DNA of 64,000 nucleotides from a virus. Below are positions 8,935 through 17,344 of this stretch, piece by piece. Every line of letters begins with the position of its first letter. The stretch's first letter is position 1. The notes below the pieces were generated by a model, which was given only the letters and a program-made list of their open reading frames with translations, did no database searches and was not told where the DNA came from. The stretch covers positions 19,335 through 83,334 of the IMG/VR virus record IMGVR_UViG_3300031834_001450, one strand, 5' to 3'. The position numbers and the translations under genes were made by a program.

Positions 8935-10101
8935 GTGAATTTTTCATTTAAAAAATTTATACCAAAAGTAATGCAAGAGACCAAATGGGGGTCTCTTACT
9001 GAAGTATGGCAATCTATTTATGTAGATATTAAAAATGATAAAATAAAAGCAATTTTTAATCAATATGATTTTGATAATATTACAGAACAAGAATTAAGGG
9101 ATTTAGCTGTAATGTTAGGATTCAATTTAAAAACTTTAAATGGTTATACTTCTACCTTAAATTTTATAAAAAAAGAAATGTTATTTTTAATTCCAAGATT
9201 AAAAACAAAAACAACTCCAACTTGTTATCAATTACAAGGAATTCCATTTAATATAATAGCAAATGGATATTCAATTATTTATGATAATAATTTAGATAAA
9301 TATATTGGAGATGAAACTTTAATTGGATCAGATGTACAAGGTACAGTTACTTTAGATAGAGAAGATAAAAATTATACATATATGGGAAGTCTTATTAATT
9401 TAGACAATTATATTAATTTAGATAACTCTCCATTCTATCATATGGACACTTTATATCGAATATCTATAGGAACATATACTGAATTAGCAGAATCATATTT
9501 AGATTTTTATGAATTTCCAACACTGGATGGATCTTCTACTTTATATTCATTAACAAGAAACATGTTATTTAATTATACGCATAAATTTGTTGAATCTGCG
9601 ACAGAATTTATTTCTTTAAATACGCTTAAAGTTCTTAAAAGTGATATAGATCAATTTAAAAGAATGACAGATAGATGTTATTATGAACCATATTTACATT
9701 TTGATTTAAATTCTGATCATTCAATCACTAATAAAACTTGGACAGATTATTTAGGAGTAGCAACAGCAATACAAAAAAATATTTTAATAGAAAATTCTTT
9801 TACTGATTGGTCTGGTATAAGATTTGGAACAAGCGCGCATTCAGTAATTACTACATCGATTACTGATGTAAATAATTACTCTTTTTCATGGGATTATAGA
9901 AGTGGTACTAATAAAATAATAGAAACAGATATTAACTATACTTTTAGATTATTAATAACAGAAATGCAAAAAATAACAGAATTTACTGAATTAGCTGTTA
10001 TAAATATGTCAGGAACTTGTGTATTATATAGTACATTTCCAAAAGTTCAATGGGATGAAGGAATGTATAATAACTTAAAATTTGAATTTAAAATTATTTA
10101 A
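8935..10101 (+). CDS. Baseplate / tail fibre connector (gpI-like position)
   Basis: The start is GTG at 8935, behind TGGAGAATGATTAA. The N-terminal 100 residues are helical (FKKFIPKVMQETKWGSLTEV, TEQELRDLAVMLGFNL), resembling the start of P2 gpI-type proteins that follow gpJ and attach fibres. The remaining 280 residues are beta-rich and aromatic and match nothing I recognise. Its position between the gp6-like gene and the fibres suggests a fibre connector or wedge component. Function is inferred from context. Confidence 0.5.
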   Translation: MNFSFKKFIPKVMQETKWGSLTEVWQSIYVDIKNDKIKAIFNQYDFDNITEQELRDLAVMLGFNLKTLNGYTSTLNFIKKEMLFLIPRLKTKTTPTCYQLQGIPFNIIANGYSIIYDNNLDKYIGDETLIGSDVQGTVTLDREDKNYTYMGSLINLDNYINLDNSPFYHMDTLYRISIGTYTELAESYLDFYEFPTLDGSSTLYSLTRNMLFNYTHKFVESATEFISLNTLKVLKSDIDQFKRMTDRCYYEPYLHFDLNSDHSITNKTWTDYLGVATAIQKNILIENSFTDWSGIRFGTSAHSVITTSITDVNNYSFSWDYRSGTNKIIETDINYTFRLLITEMQKITEFTELAVINMSGTCVLYSTFPKVQWDEGMYNNLKFEFKII

Positions 10102-10117
10102 ATAAGAGGTTTTTTAA

Positions 10118-11458
10118 ATGTCAGCAACAAATCTAGGGGATCAATATATTACATTTGATTATAAACACCCAGCAAAAGGAAGTGATTTTAATACTCTTCT
10201 TAGAGAAGCAATTACTCCTGGTGTTTATAAAGGTGGTCTTATTACTTATTCTGGTACAGGAATAACAATAGCTCCCTTTGTTATATATATAAATACAAGT
10301 ACAGACAAACTTGTAAGAATTGAAACTAGAGCGAATGTAAATATAACAGTTACAGAATCTACACCAGTAATAGCACTTACGTATACTTGGCAAGATGTTT
10401 CAGAAGATTGGTTAGATTTTAATCAAAGAGCATCTGGATCTGGAGCATTAACAAATGAAGTATGTTTAGGTGAATGTGTATTTGGTGGTGGAGTAATTAC
10501 AAGTATAACTTATGCTAGTAAAACTTGGGGTAAAAAATTTACAAATGATGTTCCTATTGGAACTTCTCCTTTTATAATAACCTCTACAACTAAAGTATCA
10601 AATCTTAATGTAGATCAAGTTGATGGAGCAGATTTAAGTACAGACGTAACTTTTGCTGGAAATAGTGATGTTTTAATACCTAGTCAAAAAGCAGTAAAAA
10701 CATTAACATCACATCCTATAACAGCATATAAACAAGCAACATATCCTATAACAGATACAGATGGATTACAAGTTATCGAAGTAAATACGACAGCGGGGGC
10801 AGTTACAATTACTCTCCCTCTTATGGCTAATAATCTAGGAAGACAAATACGAATCCAATTTGTAAAAAATGATGCTTCTCTTGATGTAGTTACAATCTCT
10901 CCTCATGCTACAGATGCTGGTAAATTATCAAATGATTTACTCGCATCGATTATACTTCCAAAAGTTGGAGATTTTATAGTAGTTCAACAAAGTGTAAATT
11001 CAGATTGTTGGGAGATTGTAAATGAAAGAATTACAAGTCAGTTGAGATTAGACACATATGCGGGTTATGGATCAACTGATACAAAAATTATGAGATTTAC
11101 AACTGTTACTGAAAATTTTGGAAATATGTTTTCAGAAAACCATGTTAGTGGGTATTCTGGTAATGCTAAAGGGTTGGAAATTACTATAAATCGATCAGGA
11201 AGATATGCTTTTATACATTCTGGAGTAGAAAGTGGGACAGCTGCATTTTATGGTCTTTCACTTAATTCAGCACAACGTACAACTGATGTAACATCAATTA
11301 CAGCTAATACTATTTGCTCAATAAGTTTTGGGTCAGCTACAGCTGGAATTGTTATGGCTTATACAGCGTATCTTAAAAAAGGAGATATTATGAGACCACA
11401 CTCAACAGCAATAGCTCCGGGGAATATATTTTTTTCTTGCACATATTTAGGAAATTAA
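10118..11458 (+). CDS. Tail fibre / receptor-binding protein 1
   Basis: The 446-residue product follows AATAAGAGGTTTTTTAA. The N-terminus (DQYITFDYKHPAKGSDFNTLLREAITPGVYKGG) is a baseplate-attachment type domain also seen in the second fibre. The middle contains VTITLPLMANNLGRQIRIQF, and residues about 305-370 form a block shared almost word for word with fibre 2 (NERITSQL, TYAGYGSTD, NFGNMFSENHVSGY, NAKGLEITINRSGRYA). The last 75 residues differ completely and are probably the receptor-binding tip. Its own assembly gene follows after one base. Confidence 0.7.
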   Translation: MSATNLGDQYITFDYKHPAKGSDFNTLLREAITPGVYKGGLITYSGTGITIAPFVIYINTSTDKLVRIETRANVNITVTESTPVIALTYTWQDVSEDWLDFNQRASGSGALTNEVCLGECVFGGGVITSITYASKTWGKKFTNDVPIGTSPFIITSTTKVSNLNVDQVDGADLSTDVTFAGNSDVLIPSQKAVKTLTSHPITAYKQATYPITDTDGLQVIEVNTTAGAVTITLPLMANNLGRQIRIQFVKNDASLDVVTISPHATDAGKLSNDLLASIILPKVGDFIVVQQSVNSDCWEIVNERITSQLRLDTYAGYGSTDTKIMRFTTVTENFGNMFSENHVSGYSGNAKGLEITINRSGRYAFIHSGVESGTAAFYGLSLNSAQRTTDVTSITANTICSISFGSATAGIVMAYTAYLKKGDIMRPHSTAIAPGNIFFSCTYLGN

Positions 11459-11459
11459 A

Positions 11460-11849
11460 ATGAAAAGATATATAAAAATAAATGAAAAAAATGAAATTAT
11501 AGACTTATTTCATGAACATGTTGTTTCTAAGTTTGATGGAACGGAAATATTTTTTGATGAAGTTCAAGAACAATCAATATGGATAGAAAATAAATGTATT
11601 TCAGATGAAATGGGAAATCCAATATTTAAATTTATAAATAAAGAAATTATTGAAATAGATACTTCTGTAAATTTAAAAGAATTTAGATATAATAGAGATT
11701 TAGAAATATGTATATCTCAAAGAAAATCTGCTTATATAAACGAAAGTGATGGATTATTTTTCGATTTTCAACGAGGGGAAATAGAAAAATCAGTATGGAT
11801 AGCTAAAGTTGAAGAAATAAAAACTAGATTTCCAAAACCAATAGAATAA
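11460..11849 (+). CDS. Tail fibre assembly protein 1
   Basis: A 129-residue protein starting one base after fibre 1. The N-terminal half (MKRYIKINEKNEIIDLFHEH, FDGTEIFFDEV, SIWIENKCISDEMGNPIFKF) is nearly repeated in the gene after fibre 2, so the two are paralogues. Position after a fibre gene suggests a fibre chaperone or a small tip subunit. The C-terminus (YNRDLEICISQRKSAYINESDG, FDFQRGEIEKSVWIAKVEEI) differs from that of the second copy, suggesting each is matched to its own fibre tip. Confidence 0.55.
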   Translation: MKRYIKINEKNEIIDLFHEHVVSKFDGTEIFFDEVQEQSIWIENKCISDEMGNPIFKFINKEIIEIDTSVNLKEFRYNRDLEICISQRKSAYINESDGLFFDFQRGEIEKSVWIAKVEEIKTRFPKPIE

Positions 11850-11860
11850 AAAGGTATAAC

Positions 11861-13132
11861 ATGGGAACAACAGATTATGGAACACAGACAATAACTTTTA
11901 GATATAATCAAGCACTTATATCTTCTGATTTAGGAAAACTACTTTATAATATTACTAAACCAGGTATATATGATGGTGGTAATCTTACAATAAATTCTGG
12001 AAATAATGTTAATATAGCACCTCTTGATTTATTGGTAGAAACATCAGCACTACAAATGATGCATGTAAAAACTACAACAAACATAGTATTTCCTATTACT
12101 GAATCTACTCCATATATAACGTGTCAATTTACATGGGTAGATTCTACAACTAATTATATGGATTTTACTGCTAAAGCCGTAGGGGACTTACTTACTTCTG
12201 ATGTAGTTGTTGGTATGGGAGTATATGTAGCAAGTACTTTAACTTCATTTTCTTATACATCTAAAACATGGGGTACATTTGATAGAAGTGGTAATATGAG
12301 AAGTACAAATGTTATTGCTGCTACAGATGTTACTATTTTAGGAGCTAATGGATTATATAATAGTACTAAAGCACTTACAACATATGGTAATACAACAGTA
12401 GCAAAAACAGCTAATTATGTTATGTTAGATAATGATGGATATTCAAGAATTGAGTGTGACACAACTTCTAATGCAATTACTATTACGCTTCCAGCAGTTG
12501 CAACAAACAGAGGTAGACGCATAGAAATTGCCTTGGTTAAAAATGATGCTTCTTTGGATAAGGTAATTATTCAAGGAGCAGCAGGGTCTATAATGTCCGA
12601 AGATTTACTTGCTGCAATTTGGCTTACGAAAGTTGGAGATTTTATTTGCGTGCAAGAATCCGCAACAAGCGGTGCTTGGAATATAGTAAATGAAAGAATT
12701 ACAAGTCAGTTGAAATTAAACACATATGCTGGCTATGGATCAACAGATAATAAAATTATGCGATTTACGAATGTTGTAACAAATTTTGGAAATATGTTTT
12801 CAGAAAATCATGTTTCTGGATATACGGCAAATGCCAAAGGGCTAGAAATTACCATAAATCGATCAGGGAGATATGCTATTTCTTTTTCAGCTCAAGGAGG
12901 AGCTGCGACAAATAATGGATTAAGTCTAAATTCAACAGAACTAACGACTTCATTAGAGACTATCACGGTGACAGATAGACTCGTAATTACTGTGGCATTA
13001 TCCTCCTGTGGTTCAATAACAGTAAATATGTTTTTTAAAAAAAATGATATAATTAGACCCCATACTGCTGGACTAGCTCCAGCTTCAAATAATGCGCTAA
13101 CTCATTTCAACGTAGAATATATAGGAAACTAA
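11861..13132 (+). CDS. Tail fibre / receptor-binding protein 2
   Basis: The 423-residue paralogue of fibre 1 starts after AAAAGGTATAAC. The attachment domain and the central block (about 280-345, TYAGYGSTD to INRSGRYA) are conserved, while the C-terminal tip after SGRYAISFSAQ is unrelated. From about 12480 onward the DNA is visibly less AT-biased at third positions than the surrounding genes, suggesting the tip region was acquired recently. Two tandem fibres with different tips imply either two receptors or a spare used for switching. Confidence 0.7.
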   Translation: MGTTDYGTQTITFRYNQALISSDLGKLLYNITKPGIYDGGNLTINSGNNVNIAPLDLLVETSALQMMHVKTTTNIVFPITESTPYITCQFTWVDSTTNYMDFTAKAVGDLLTSDVVVGMGVYVASTLTSFSYTSKTWGTFDRSGNMRSTNVIAATDVTILGANGLYNSTKALTTYGNTTVAKTANYVMLDNDGYSRIECDTTSNAITITLPAVATNRGRRIEIALVKNDASLDKVIIQGAAGSIMSEDLLAAIWLTKVGDFICVQESATSGAWNIVNERITSQLKLNTYAGYGSTDNKIMRFTNVVTNFGNMFSENHVSGYTANAKGLEITINRSGRYAISFSAQGGAATNNGLSLNSTELTTSLETITVTDRLVITVALSSCGSITVNMFFKKNDIIRPHTAGLAPASNNALTHFNVEYIGN

Positions 13133-13146
13133 AGGGATAAAAAAAA

Positions 13147-13556
13147 ATGAAGCGATACATCAAAACAAACAATGAAAATTTTATAATAGATATTTTTCAT
13201 GAACATCAAAAAGAAAAATTTGATGGAAGCGAAATATTTTTAGACGAAGTAGAAAAGCAATCTGTTTGGATAGATGGAAAAGTAATTTTTGATGAAACTA
13301 ACAATCCAATATTCAAACTAATATCTAATAAACCCATCTTACAACCAGAAAATATTTTATATACTGAATATAAACAAAAAAAATAGACAATAAAAAATTA
13401 CAAGATGCTAAAGATTATCTATTTGAAACTGATCATAAAATTATAAAACAAATAGAACTTGGAGAAGCTTGTCCGCCAGATGTTTTAAACAAACGGCAAG
13501 CAGCTAGAGCAACAATTTCAGAGATAGAAGGAACTGATAAAAAAAAGCTAAAATAA
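13147..13556 (+). CDS. Tail fibre assembly protein 2, frame broken or slipped at A8
   Basis: The first frame (13147-13386) encodes 79 residues paralogous to assembly protein 1 and then stops. A run of eight A (13376-13383) lies just before the stop. In the -1 frame from 13383 the coding continues for 57 residues with KLQDAKDYLFETDHKIIKQI, GEACPPDVLNKRQAARATI, a C-terminal domain that is common in tail fibre assembly proteins, and ends at 13556. So the intended product is a fusion of about 135 residues. Polymerase or ribosome slippage, phase variation, sequencing error or true inactivation are all possible. Confidence 0.6.
13376..13383 (+). repeat. A8 homopolymer at the frame junction
   Basis: Eight consecutive A bases lie where the fibre-assembly reading frame must change by -1. 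Such tracts are prone to replication and transcription slippage. Confidence 0.6.
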
Positions 13557-13566
13557 AAATAATCTT

Positions 13567-13599
13567 AGTTTAAAAAAAGTTTAAAAAAAGTTTAAGAGA
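13567..13599 (+). repeat. Three 11-nt direct repeats upstream of the hub gene
   Basis: AGTTTAAAAAA occurs twice in tandem (13567-13577, 13578-13588) and a third diverged unit AGTTTAAGAGA follows (13589-13599). The array ends 16 bases before the hub start. It could be a protein-binding site or a T-tract-like promoter element; nothing else is visible in this gap. Confidence 0.5.
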
Positions 13600-13615
13600 A
13601 TAATAATTTAAAAAA

Positions 13616-14935
13616 ATGTCAATATCTAAATATGAATTTGAAATGCTCTCAACTCCTAGTTGTATCAATTTTTATAAAGAAGATTATAAAGATGGAGATA
13701 AATTAGGTACACCTATTAGAAATTGGTCAAAGATTCTTTTTAAAGATTCTTTATTTGATTTCTTTCCGTACAGTGAAATATATTTTAAAGATTCTGCTGG
13801 TCAAATAGTTGATAGTGTTTATTTTGTAGAAGGTCTTGAATTTCATTGTAAATTAGGTTTTCAAGAAGAAATAGTAAAAGATAAAGATGATAATGATAAA
13901 AAAATTGGTGGATATCTAGAATATGATTATATTTGGTCTGCTTTTGAAATAAACAATATTACATTTGCCCAATCAATATCTGGTGATAATATGTTTATGA
14001 TGGTATCTAAACATTTTTATAATGATTATCCACAATCTAGAACTTTTAATCATGAAAGTTCTACTAAACAAACAATAAGTAATATACTTATCAATACAAT
14101 ATTACCTGCTTGGGGAATAGATAAAAGTAAATTTAGAGGTGGAGAAAAAGGTAAAGAAATAAATTCTATTACTGATACTACTGGTACGCCATATTTAAAT
14201 CAAAACAATATATCTAATAAATTATTTATTTCTAAATTAGCAGAATATGCATATAGTCAAAATAATAAAGCATCTGGGTTTTATACATTTATAAATTGTA
14301 ATGGTGAATTTTATTTTATGACTATACAAGGTATGTTAAATCAACCCCCTGTTAGAAAATATAAAATAGATTTACATCAAGATATGATGACAGATGAATA
14401 TTATATTAAAGATTATCGAGTATTAAATGGTGGAGTTCCAGTTAATTTTGAAAATTATAAAAGAAAAATATATAGATATAAAGCAGATGGAACGAATATC
14501 GCAGAAATAAAAAATATTCAAACTTATGCAAATGAATCTGAATTAGATACAGCAACTCAACTTCTTATTAGAAAACAATATATACCAACTGTAAATAGTA
14601 AAGTAACATATGGTGGAATACAAGAAGAAGAAAATGGATTAGAATTTTATCAAGGTTTTGTAAATTATTTTTATAGAGATACACTTTTATGTTATAGAAT
14701 GGTAATTGTAGTTGATTTTTATGCTGGGCTAGTATCAGGAAAAACTATAGAAATAGAAGTAGAAAAACAAACTAAAACAAATGAAATAGCTGGAGAGTTT
14801 TCTGGTAAATGGTTAATATGTGAATCAATACATATCATGGATAAAAATGGTATTCCTTATTCACAACTTACAATAAGTAAACCTCAAATAAAAATAGATC
14901 AATCCCATCCATTTAAAAAAGATTTTACTCCATGA
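13616..14935 (+). CDS. Baseplate hub protein (gp27-like)
   Basis: The 439-residue product resembles gp27/gpD-type hub proteins. It has two beta-barrel-like halves: an N-terminal strand with KILFKDSLFDFFPYSEIYFKD, then a central helical linker (TKQTISNILINTILPAWGI, LFISKLAEYAYSQ), and a C-terminal GKWLICESIHIMDKNGIPYSQLTI segment, where hub proteins carry a G-x-Y-x-I-x-x-x-x-H motif before the last strands. T4 gp27 is 391 residues. Hubs connect the spike to the tube. Its stop codon overlaps the next start (ATGA at 14932-14935). Confidence 0.6.
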   Translation: MSISKYEFEMLSTPSCINFYKEDYKDGDKLGTPIRNWSKILFKDSLFDFFPYSEIYFKDSAGQIVDSVYFVEGLEFHCKLGFQEEIVKDKDDNDKKIGGYLEYDYIWSAFEINNITFAQSISGDNMFMMVSKHFYNDYPQSRTFNHESSTKQTISNILINTILPAWGIDKSKFRGGEKGKEINSITDTTGTPYLNQNNISNKLFISKLAEYAYSQNNKASGFYTFINCNGEFYFMTIQGMLNQPPVRKYKIDLHQDMMTDEYYIKDYRVLNGGVPVNFENYKRKIYRYKADGTNIAEIKNIQTYANESELDTATQLLIRKQYIPTVNSKVTYGGIQEEENGLEFYQGFVNYFYRDTLLCYRMVIVVDFYAGLVSGKTIEIEVEKQTKTNEIAGEFSGKWLICESIHIMDKNGIPYSQLTISKPQIKIDQSHPFKKDFTP

Positions 14936-15312
14936 ACAAAAAAACAATACTCCTTGTTGAAGATGAAATTATTATAGCAATAACAACTAAAATAATTCTT
15001 GAAAATTATGGGTATATTGTTATTGTTGTTAATACTGGAGAAGACGCAATAAAAACTATAAAAAATATACCTAATATTCAACTTCTTCTTATAGATATTG
15101 ATTTAGGAAAAGGACTAGATGGTATTGAAACTGCAGAAATAATTTTAAAAAATTATGACATTCCAATAATTTTTCGTTCAAGTCATATAGAACAAGATAT
15201 TATAGAAAAGATTAAAAATATAAAAAAAATAACTTCATATAGTTATATAACAAAAAATTCAAATAATGTCGATCTTGACATCTCAATAAAAATGGCATTT
15301 AAATTATTGTAA
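14932..15312 (+). CDS. Stand-alone response-regulator receiver (CheY-like) protein
   Basis: The 126-residue product is a complete receiver domain: acidic pocket E10/D11/E12, phospho-acceptor D55 in LLLIDIDLG, switch Ser83/Ser84 in FRSSH, and Lys108 in YITKNS. The ending LDISIKMAFKLL and the SSH/TKNS pair match, in my recollection, receiver domains of spirochaetes, so it is probably host-derived. There is no output domain. It overlaps the hub gene by four bases and should be co-expressed with late genes, which suggests competition for host phospho-relays (for example motility or envelope control) late in infection. That role is inference. Confidence 0.85.
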   Translation: MNKKTILLVEDEIIIAITTKIILENYGYIVIVVNTGEDAIKTIKNIPNIQLLLIDIDLGKGLDGIETAEIILKNYDIPIIFRSSHIEQDIIEKIKNIKKITSYSYITKNSNNVDLDISIKMAFKLL

Positions 15313-15317
15313 ACAAA

Positions 15318-15572
15318 TTATATTTTATGTTGATGTTTATGTTTAGAAATTAAAAAAATAGATTTTATAAAAAGTTCTATTTTTTTTTGAATCTTTTTTC
15401 TCATATATCTATTAAATGATTGTCTAAGTAATTCAATTTCTTGTACTATAATTTCTTTAGGTGCATGAAATTCAATTAATTGCAAAAATCTTTTTTTTCT
15501 TCTATTTATTAAATAATTATAGTAGAAATTTCTTTCTCTTCTTATATAATGCTTAATAGTCTTGATGAACAT
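15318..15572 (-). CDS. Small basic protein of unknown function
   Basis: The 84-residue product is very rich in Lys, Arg and Ile (RRKKRFLQLIEFHAPKEIIV, RYMRKKIQKKIELF), probably a helical nucleic-acid or membrane-surface binder. ATG 15572 lies inside the end of the upstream nuclease gene, and an excellent ribosome site AAAGGAGG sits nine bases upstream, which makes the overlapping start credible. Its stop lies only five bases from the stop of the convergent receiver gene. Confidence 0.6.
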   Translation of the reverse strand: MFIKTIKHYIRRERNFYYNYLINRRKKRFLQLIEFHAPKEIIVQEIELLRQSFNRYMRKKIQKKIELFIKSIFLISKHKHQHKI

Positions 15573-16453
15573 TCTTCTGATACCTCCTTTGATAAAATTT
15601 TTTCAATAGAATATTTTTTAAACTTTTCAAGTATTGTTGCTTTTTCAAATTCTTGTTTAAAAGAACTTTCTGTATTTTCTGTTCTTAATAGTTTAATACC
15701 AGCTTCTCTTATATAATAATCTTTATATTTTTCGTATACTAATTTTTTATTTGGTACATTTATAATATTAAGTATATTATTTTTATTTGATGGTTCTTCT
15801 CCATAATTAATAGTTTCATATTGAAAATAAATTGGAACTTTAATAATTTCTATTTGTTTATTATTTATTTTAAATATCTTATGATTTTGATCTTCTAAGT
15901 GTCGAGTGCTTACTGGAATACCTACGATATGATGTTGATTATTATAATTATCAATAAAAGAAGATTGTAGATGATGATGGCCATGAAAAAAACATCCTTT
16001 TAAATTTGGAAAAGATACGCCTTCATCTGCAAATTGAGTTTCTTGTGGCATTAAATGAGTAAAAATAAAATCAAAATTACCTTCTAAATCTTGATATGTT
16101 TTATAATCATATTTAAAAGGAAGCATAAGACAATTCATATTATCTATAATAACAGATGTTGCATCTTCATAAACAAATACATTATCTATTAATTGAAATG
16201 CAGATAAAGCACTCCCTTTGTTTTTTGATAGATCATGATTGCCCTCTAATATATGAGTTATATTTTTTCTTTTCAAAAGAAATTCTTTAAAAATTTTATA
16301 AACTGACCAAACTGGAGTTGAATTATCAAAAATATCACCTAACAAAATTAATTCTTCATTACAATAATTATCATTTAACCAATTTAAAAATTGTTTAGTT
16401 GATTTTAAAAAAGGTTCTTTATTTTTTAAATGTAAATCAGAACAACAAATCAT
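15542..16453 (-). CDS. SbcD/gp47-like metallophosphatase nuclease
   Basis: The 303-residue protein carries the calcineurin-type nuclease motifs in order: SDLHLKN (5-11), GDIFD (about 39-43), GNHD (about 72-75), THLMP (about 132) and HGHHH (about 155-159). These bind two metals. The family works with an SbcC/Rad50 ATPase to process DNA ends, as T4 gp47 with gp46, and the matching ATPase lies far away at 55428-57596. Its start overlaps the stop of a small upstream gene (ATGA). Confidence 0.85.
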   Translation of the reverse strand: MICCSDLHLKNKEPFLKSTKQFLNWLNDNYCNEELILLGDIFDNSTPVWSVYKIFKEFLLKRKNITHILEGNHDLSKNKGSALSAFQLIDNVFVYEDATSVIIDNMNCLMLPFKYDYKTYQDLEGNFDFIFTHLMPQETQFADEGVSFPNLKGCFFHGHHHLQSSFIDNYNNQHHIVGIPVSTRHLEDQNHKIFKINNKQIEIIKVPIYFQYETINYGEEPSNKNNILNIINVPNKKLVYEKYKDYYIREAGIKLLRTENTESSFKQEFEKATILEKFKKYSIEKILSKEVSEECSSRLLSII

Positions 16454-16596
16454 AGTTTATTTTCCTCATATGCCTTATATTTATTAATTAGTTTATCTAT
16501 AACAGGAACAAGACCACTTATACTATTAACATTATCTTCAAAATCTTCAATTAAATATTTTAATATTTCTAAATCTTCTATAAGAGTAGTATTCAT
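16450..16596 (-). CDS. 48-residue acidic protein
   Basis: This small frame starts at 16596 with ATGA overlap to the upstream gene and ends with ATGA overlap to the SbcD-like gene, behind AAAAGGAATAAT. The product (LIEDLEILKYLIEDFEDNVN, then a basic helix NKYKAYEENKL) is a short helical protein. The double coupling in a tight operon supports it as real. Function unknown. Confidence 0.6.
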   Translation of the reverse strand: MNTTLIEDLEILKYLIEDFEDNVNSISGLVPVIDKLINKYKAYEENKL

Positions 16597-16847
16597 ATTA
16601 TTCCTTTTTCCTTATATCTTTGACAAATTCCTTTTAAAGTATTATATAATATATTAAGTTGTATTCTATTCTTTCTAATATATTTCATATCATACTCATT
16701 TAATGCCATACATATTAATTTAGTAGAAAAATTTTTTTGTAAATTTTGTAATAATTTAAGTTTTTGACTATAAGAAATTTCAATTATATTAGACAATATA
16801 TCATTTATATTTTGTTCTCGAATAAAATTATAATATATTTGTCTCAT
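16593..16847 (-). CDS. 84-residue protein of unknown function
   Basis: A helical, Lys/Ile/Asn-rich protein (MRQIYYNFIREQNINDILSN, KYIRKNRIQLNILYNTLKGI). It is the first gene of the operon leading to the SbcD-like nuclease. A strong TAGGAGAAAATAGAA ribosome site precedes it, and the recurrent phage promoter motif lies about 25 bases further upstream. Confidence 0.6.
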   Translation of the reverse strand: MRQIYYNFIREQNINDILSNIIEISYSQKLKLLQNLQKNFSTKLICMALNEYDMKYIRKNRIQLNILYNTLKGICQRYKEKGII

Positions 16848-16867
16848 TTCTATTTTCTCCTATTAAT

Positions 16868-16898
16868 AAAATATAAACTAATTATAAAAAATTAAACT
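16868..16898 (-). promoter_or_regulatory. Recurrent promoter-like motif (copy 1)
   Basis: Read on the minus strand this is GTTTAATTTTTTATAATTAG followed by TTTATATTTTATTAA. The same block (GTTTAAT, about 18 bases, TATA-TAT) recurs upstream of at least eight other minus-strand genes. It overlaps the terminator palindrome of the gene before it. Confidence 0.55.
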
Positions 16899-16931
16899 TT
16901 AAATAAGAATTTAAATTCTTATTTAAAGTTT
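16894..16931 (-). terminator. 38-nt perfect palindrome terminator
   Basis: AAACTTTAAATAAGAATTT (16894-16912) is immediately followed by its exact complement (16913-16931). It lies just downstream of the small membrane protein gene, with T runs on both strands, so it can end transcription in either direction. Confidence 0.7.
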
Positions 16932-16945
16932 TTTTATTATTTAAA

Positions 16946-17239
16946 TTATTTAGTTTTTTTAAACAATAATAAAATAGCTAACAATGTAATAAATTGCCAA
17001 CCATTACTTTTTAGTTCAGTGCTTATAATTGTTATTACATCTTTAGATACTGTAAGAATATATGCTATCATTCCTACTTTACCTGTAAAAATTACATCTA
17101 TTATAAGAGCAGTTACAAAAATTAAAATTAGCGCTCCTTTAAAACTCGCTAATTGTAATGTAATAGAACTTATAATTACATCAAAAACTCCTAAAATCTT
17201 AATACCAAATGCTGTTAACCATGCTACAAGCTTAACCAT
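16946..17239 (-). CDS. Small membrane protein, holin candidate
   Basis: The 97-residue product has a hydrophobic N-terminus (LVAWLTAFGIKILGVFDVII), a central transmembrane helix (GALILIFVTALIIDVIF), a third hydrophobic stretch (WQFITLLAILLLF) and ends in KKTK. Size, two or three membrane segments and a basic tail suit a holin, and the gene is isolated between its own ribosome site (GAGGTAATTTTGT) and a terminator. No lysin is adjacent, so the holin call is only a suggestion. Confidence 0.45.
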   Translation of the reverse strand: MVKLVAWLTAFGIKILGVFDVIISSITLQLASFKGALILIFVTALIIDVIFTGKVGMIAYILTVSKDVITIISTELKSNGWQFITLLAILLLFKKTK

Positions 17240-17344
17240 ACAAAATTACCTCAAAATTAAATTTTAAAACTTAATAATAATTAGTATTTATTTTATTTTA
17301 TTTTAATTTTTAATGAATTATTATAACTTCAATTAAAATAATAA

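Noticed and set aside
17019-17267. Plus-strand frame opposite the small membrane protein
   Set aside because: Antisense reading of a hydrophobic gene often gives long frames; there is no ribosome site and the operon is on the minus strand.
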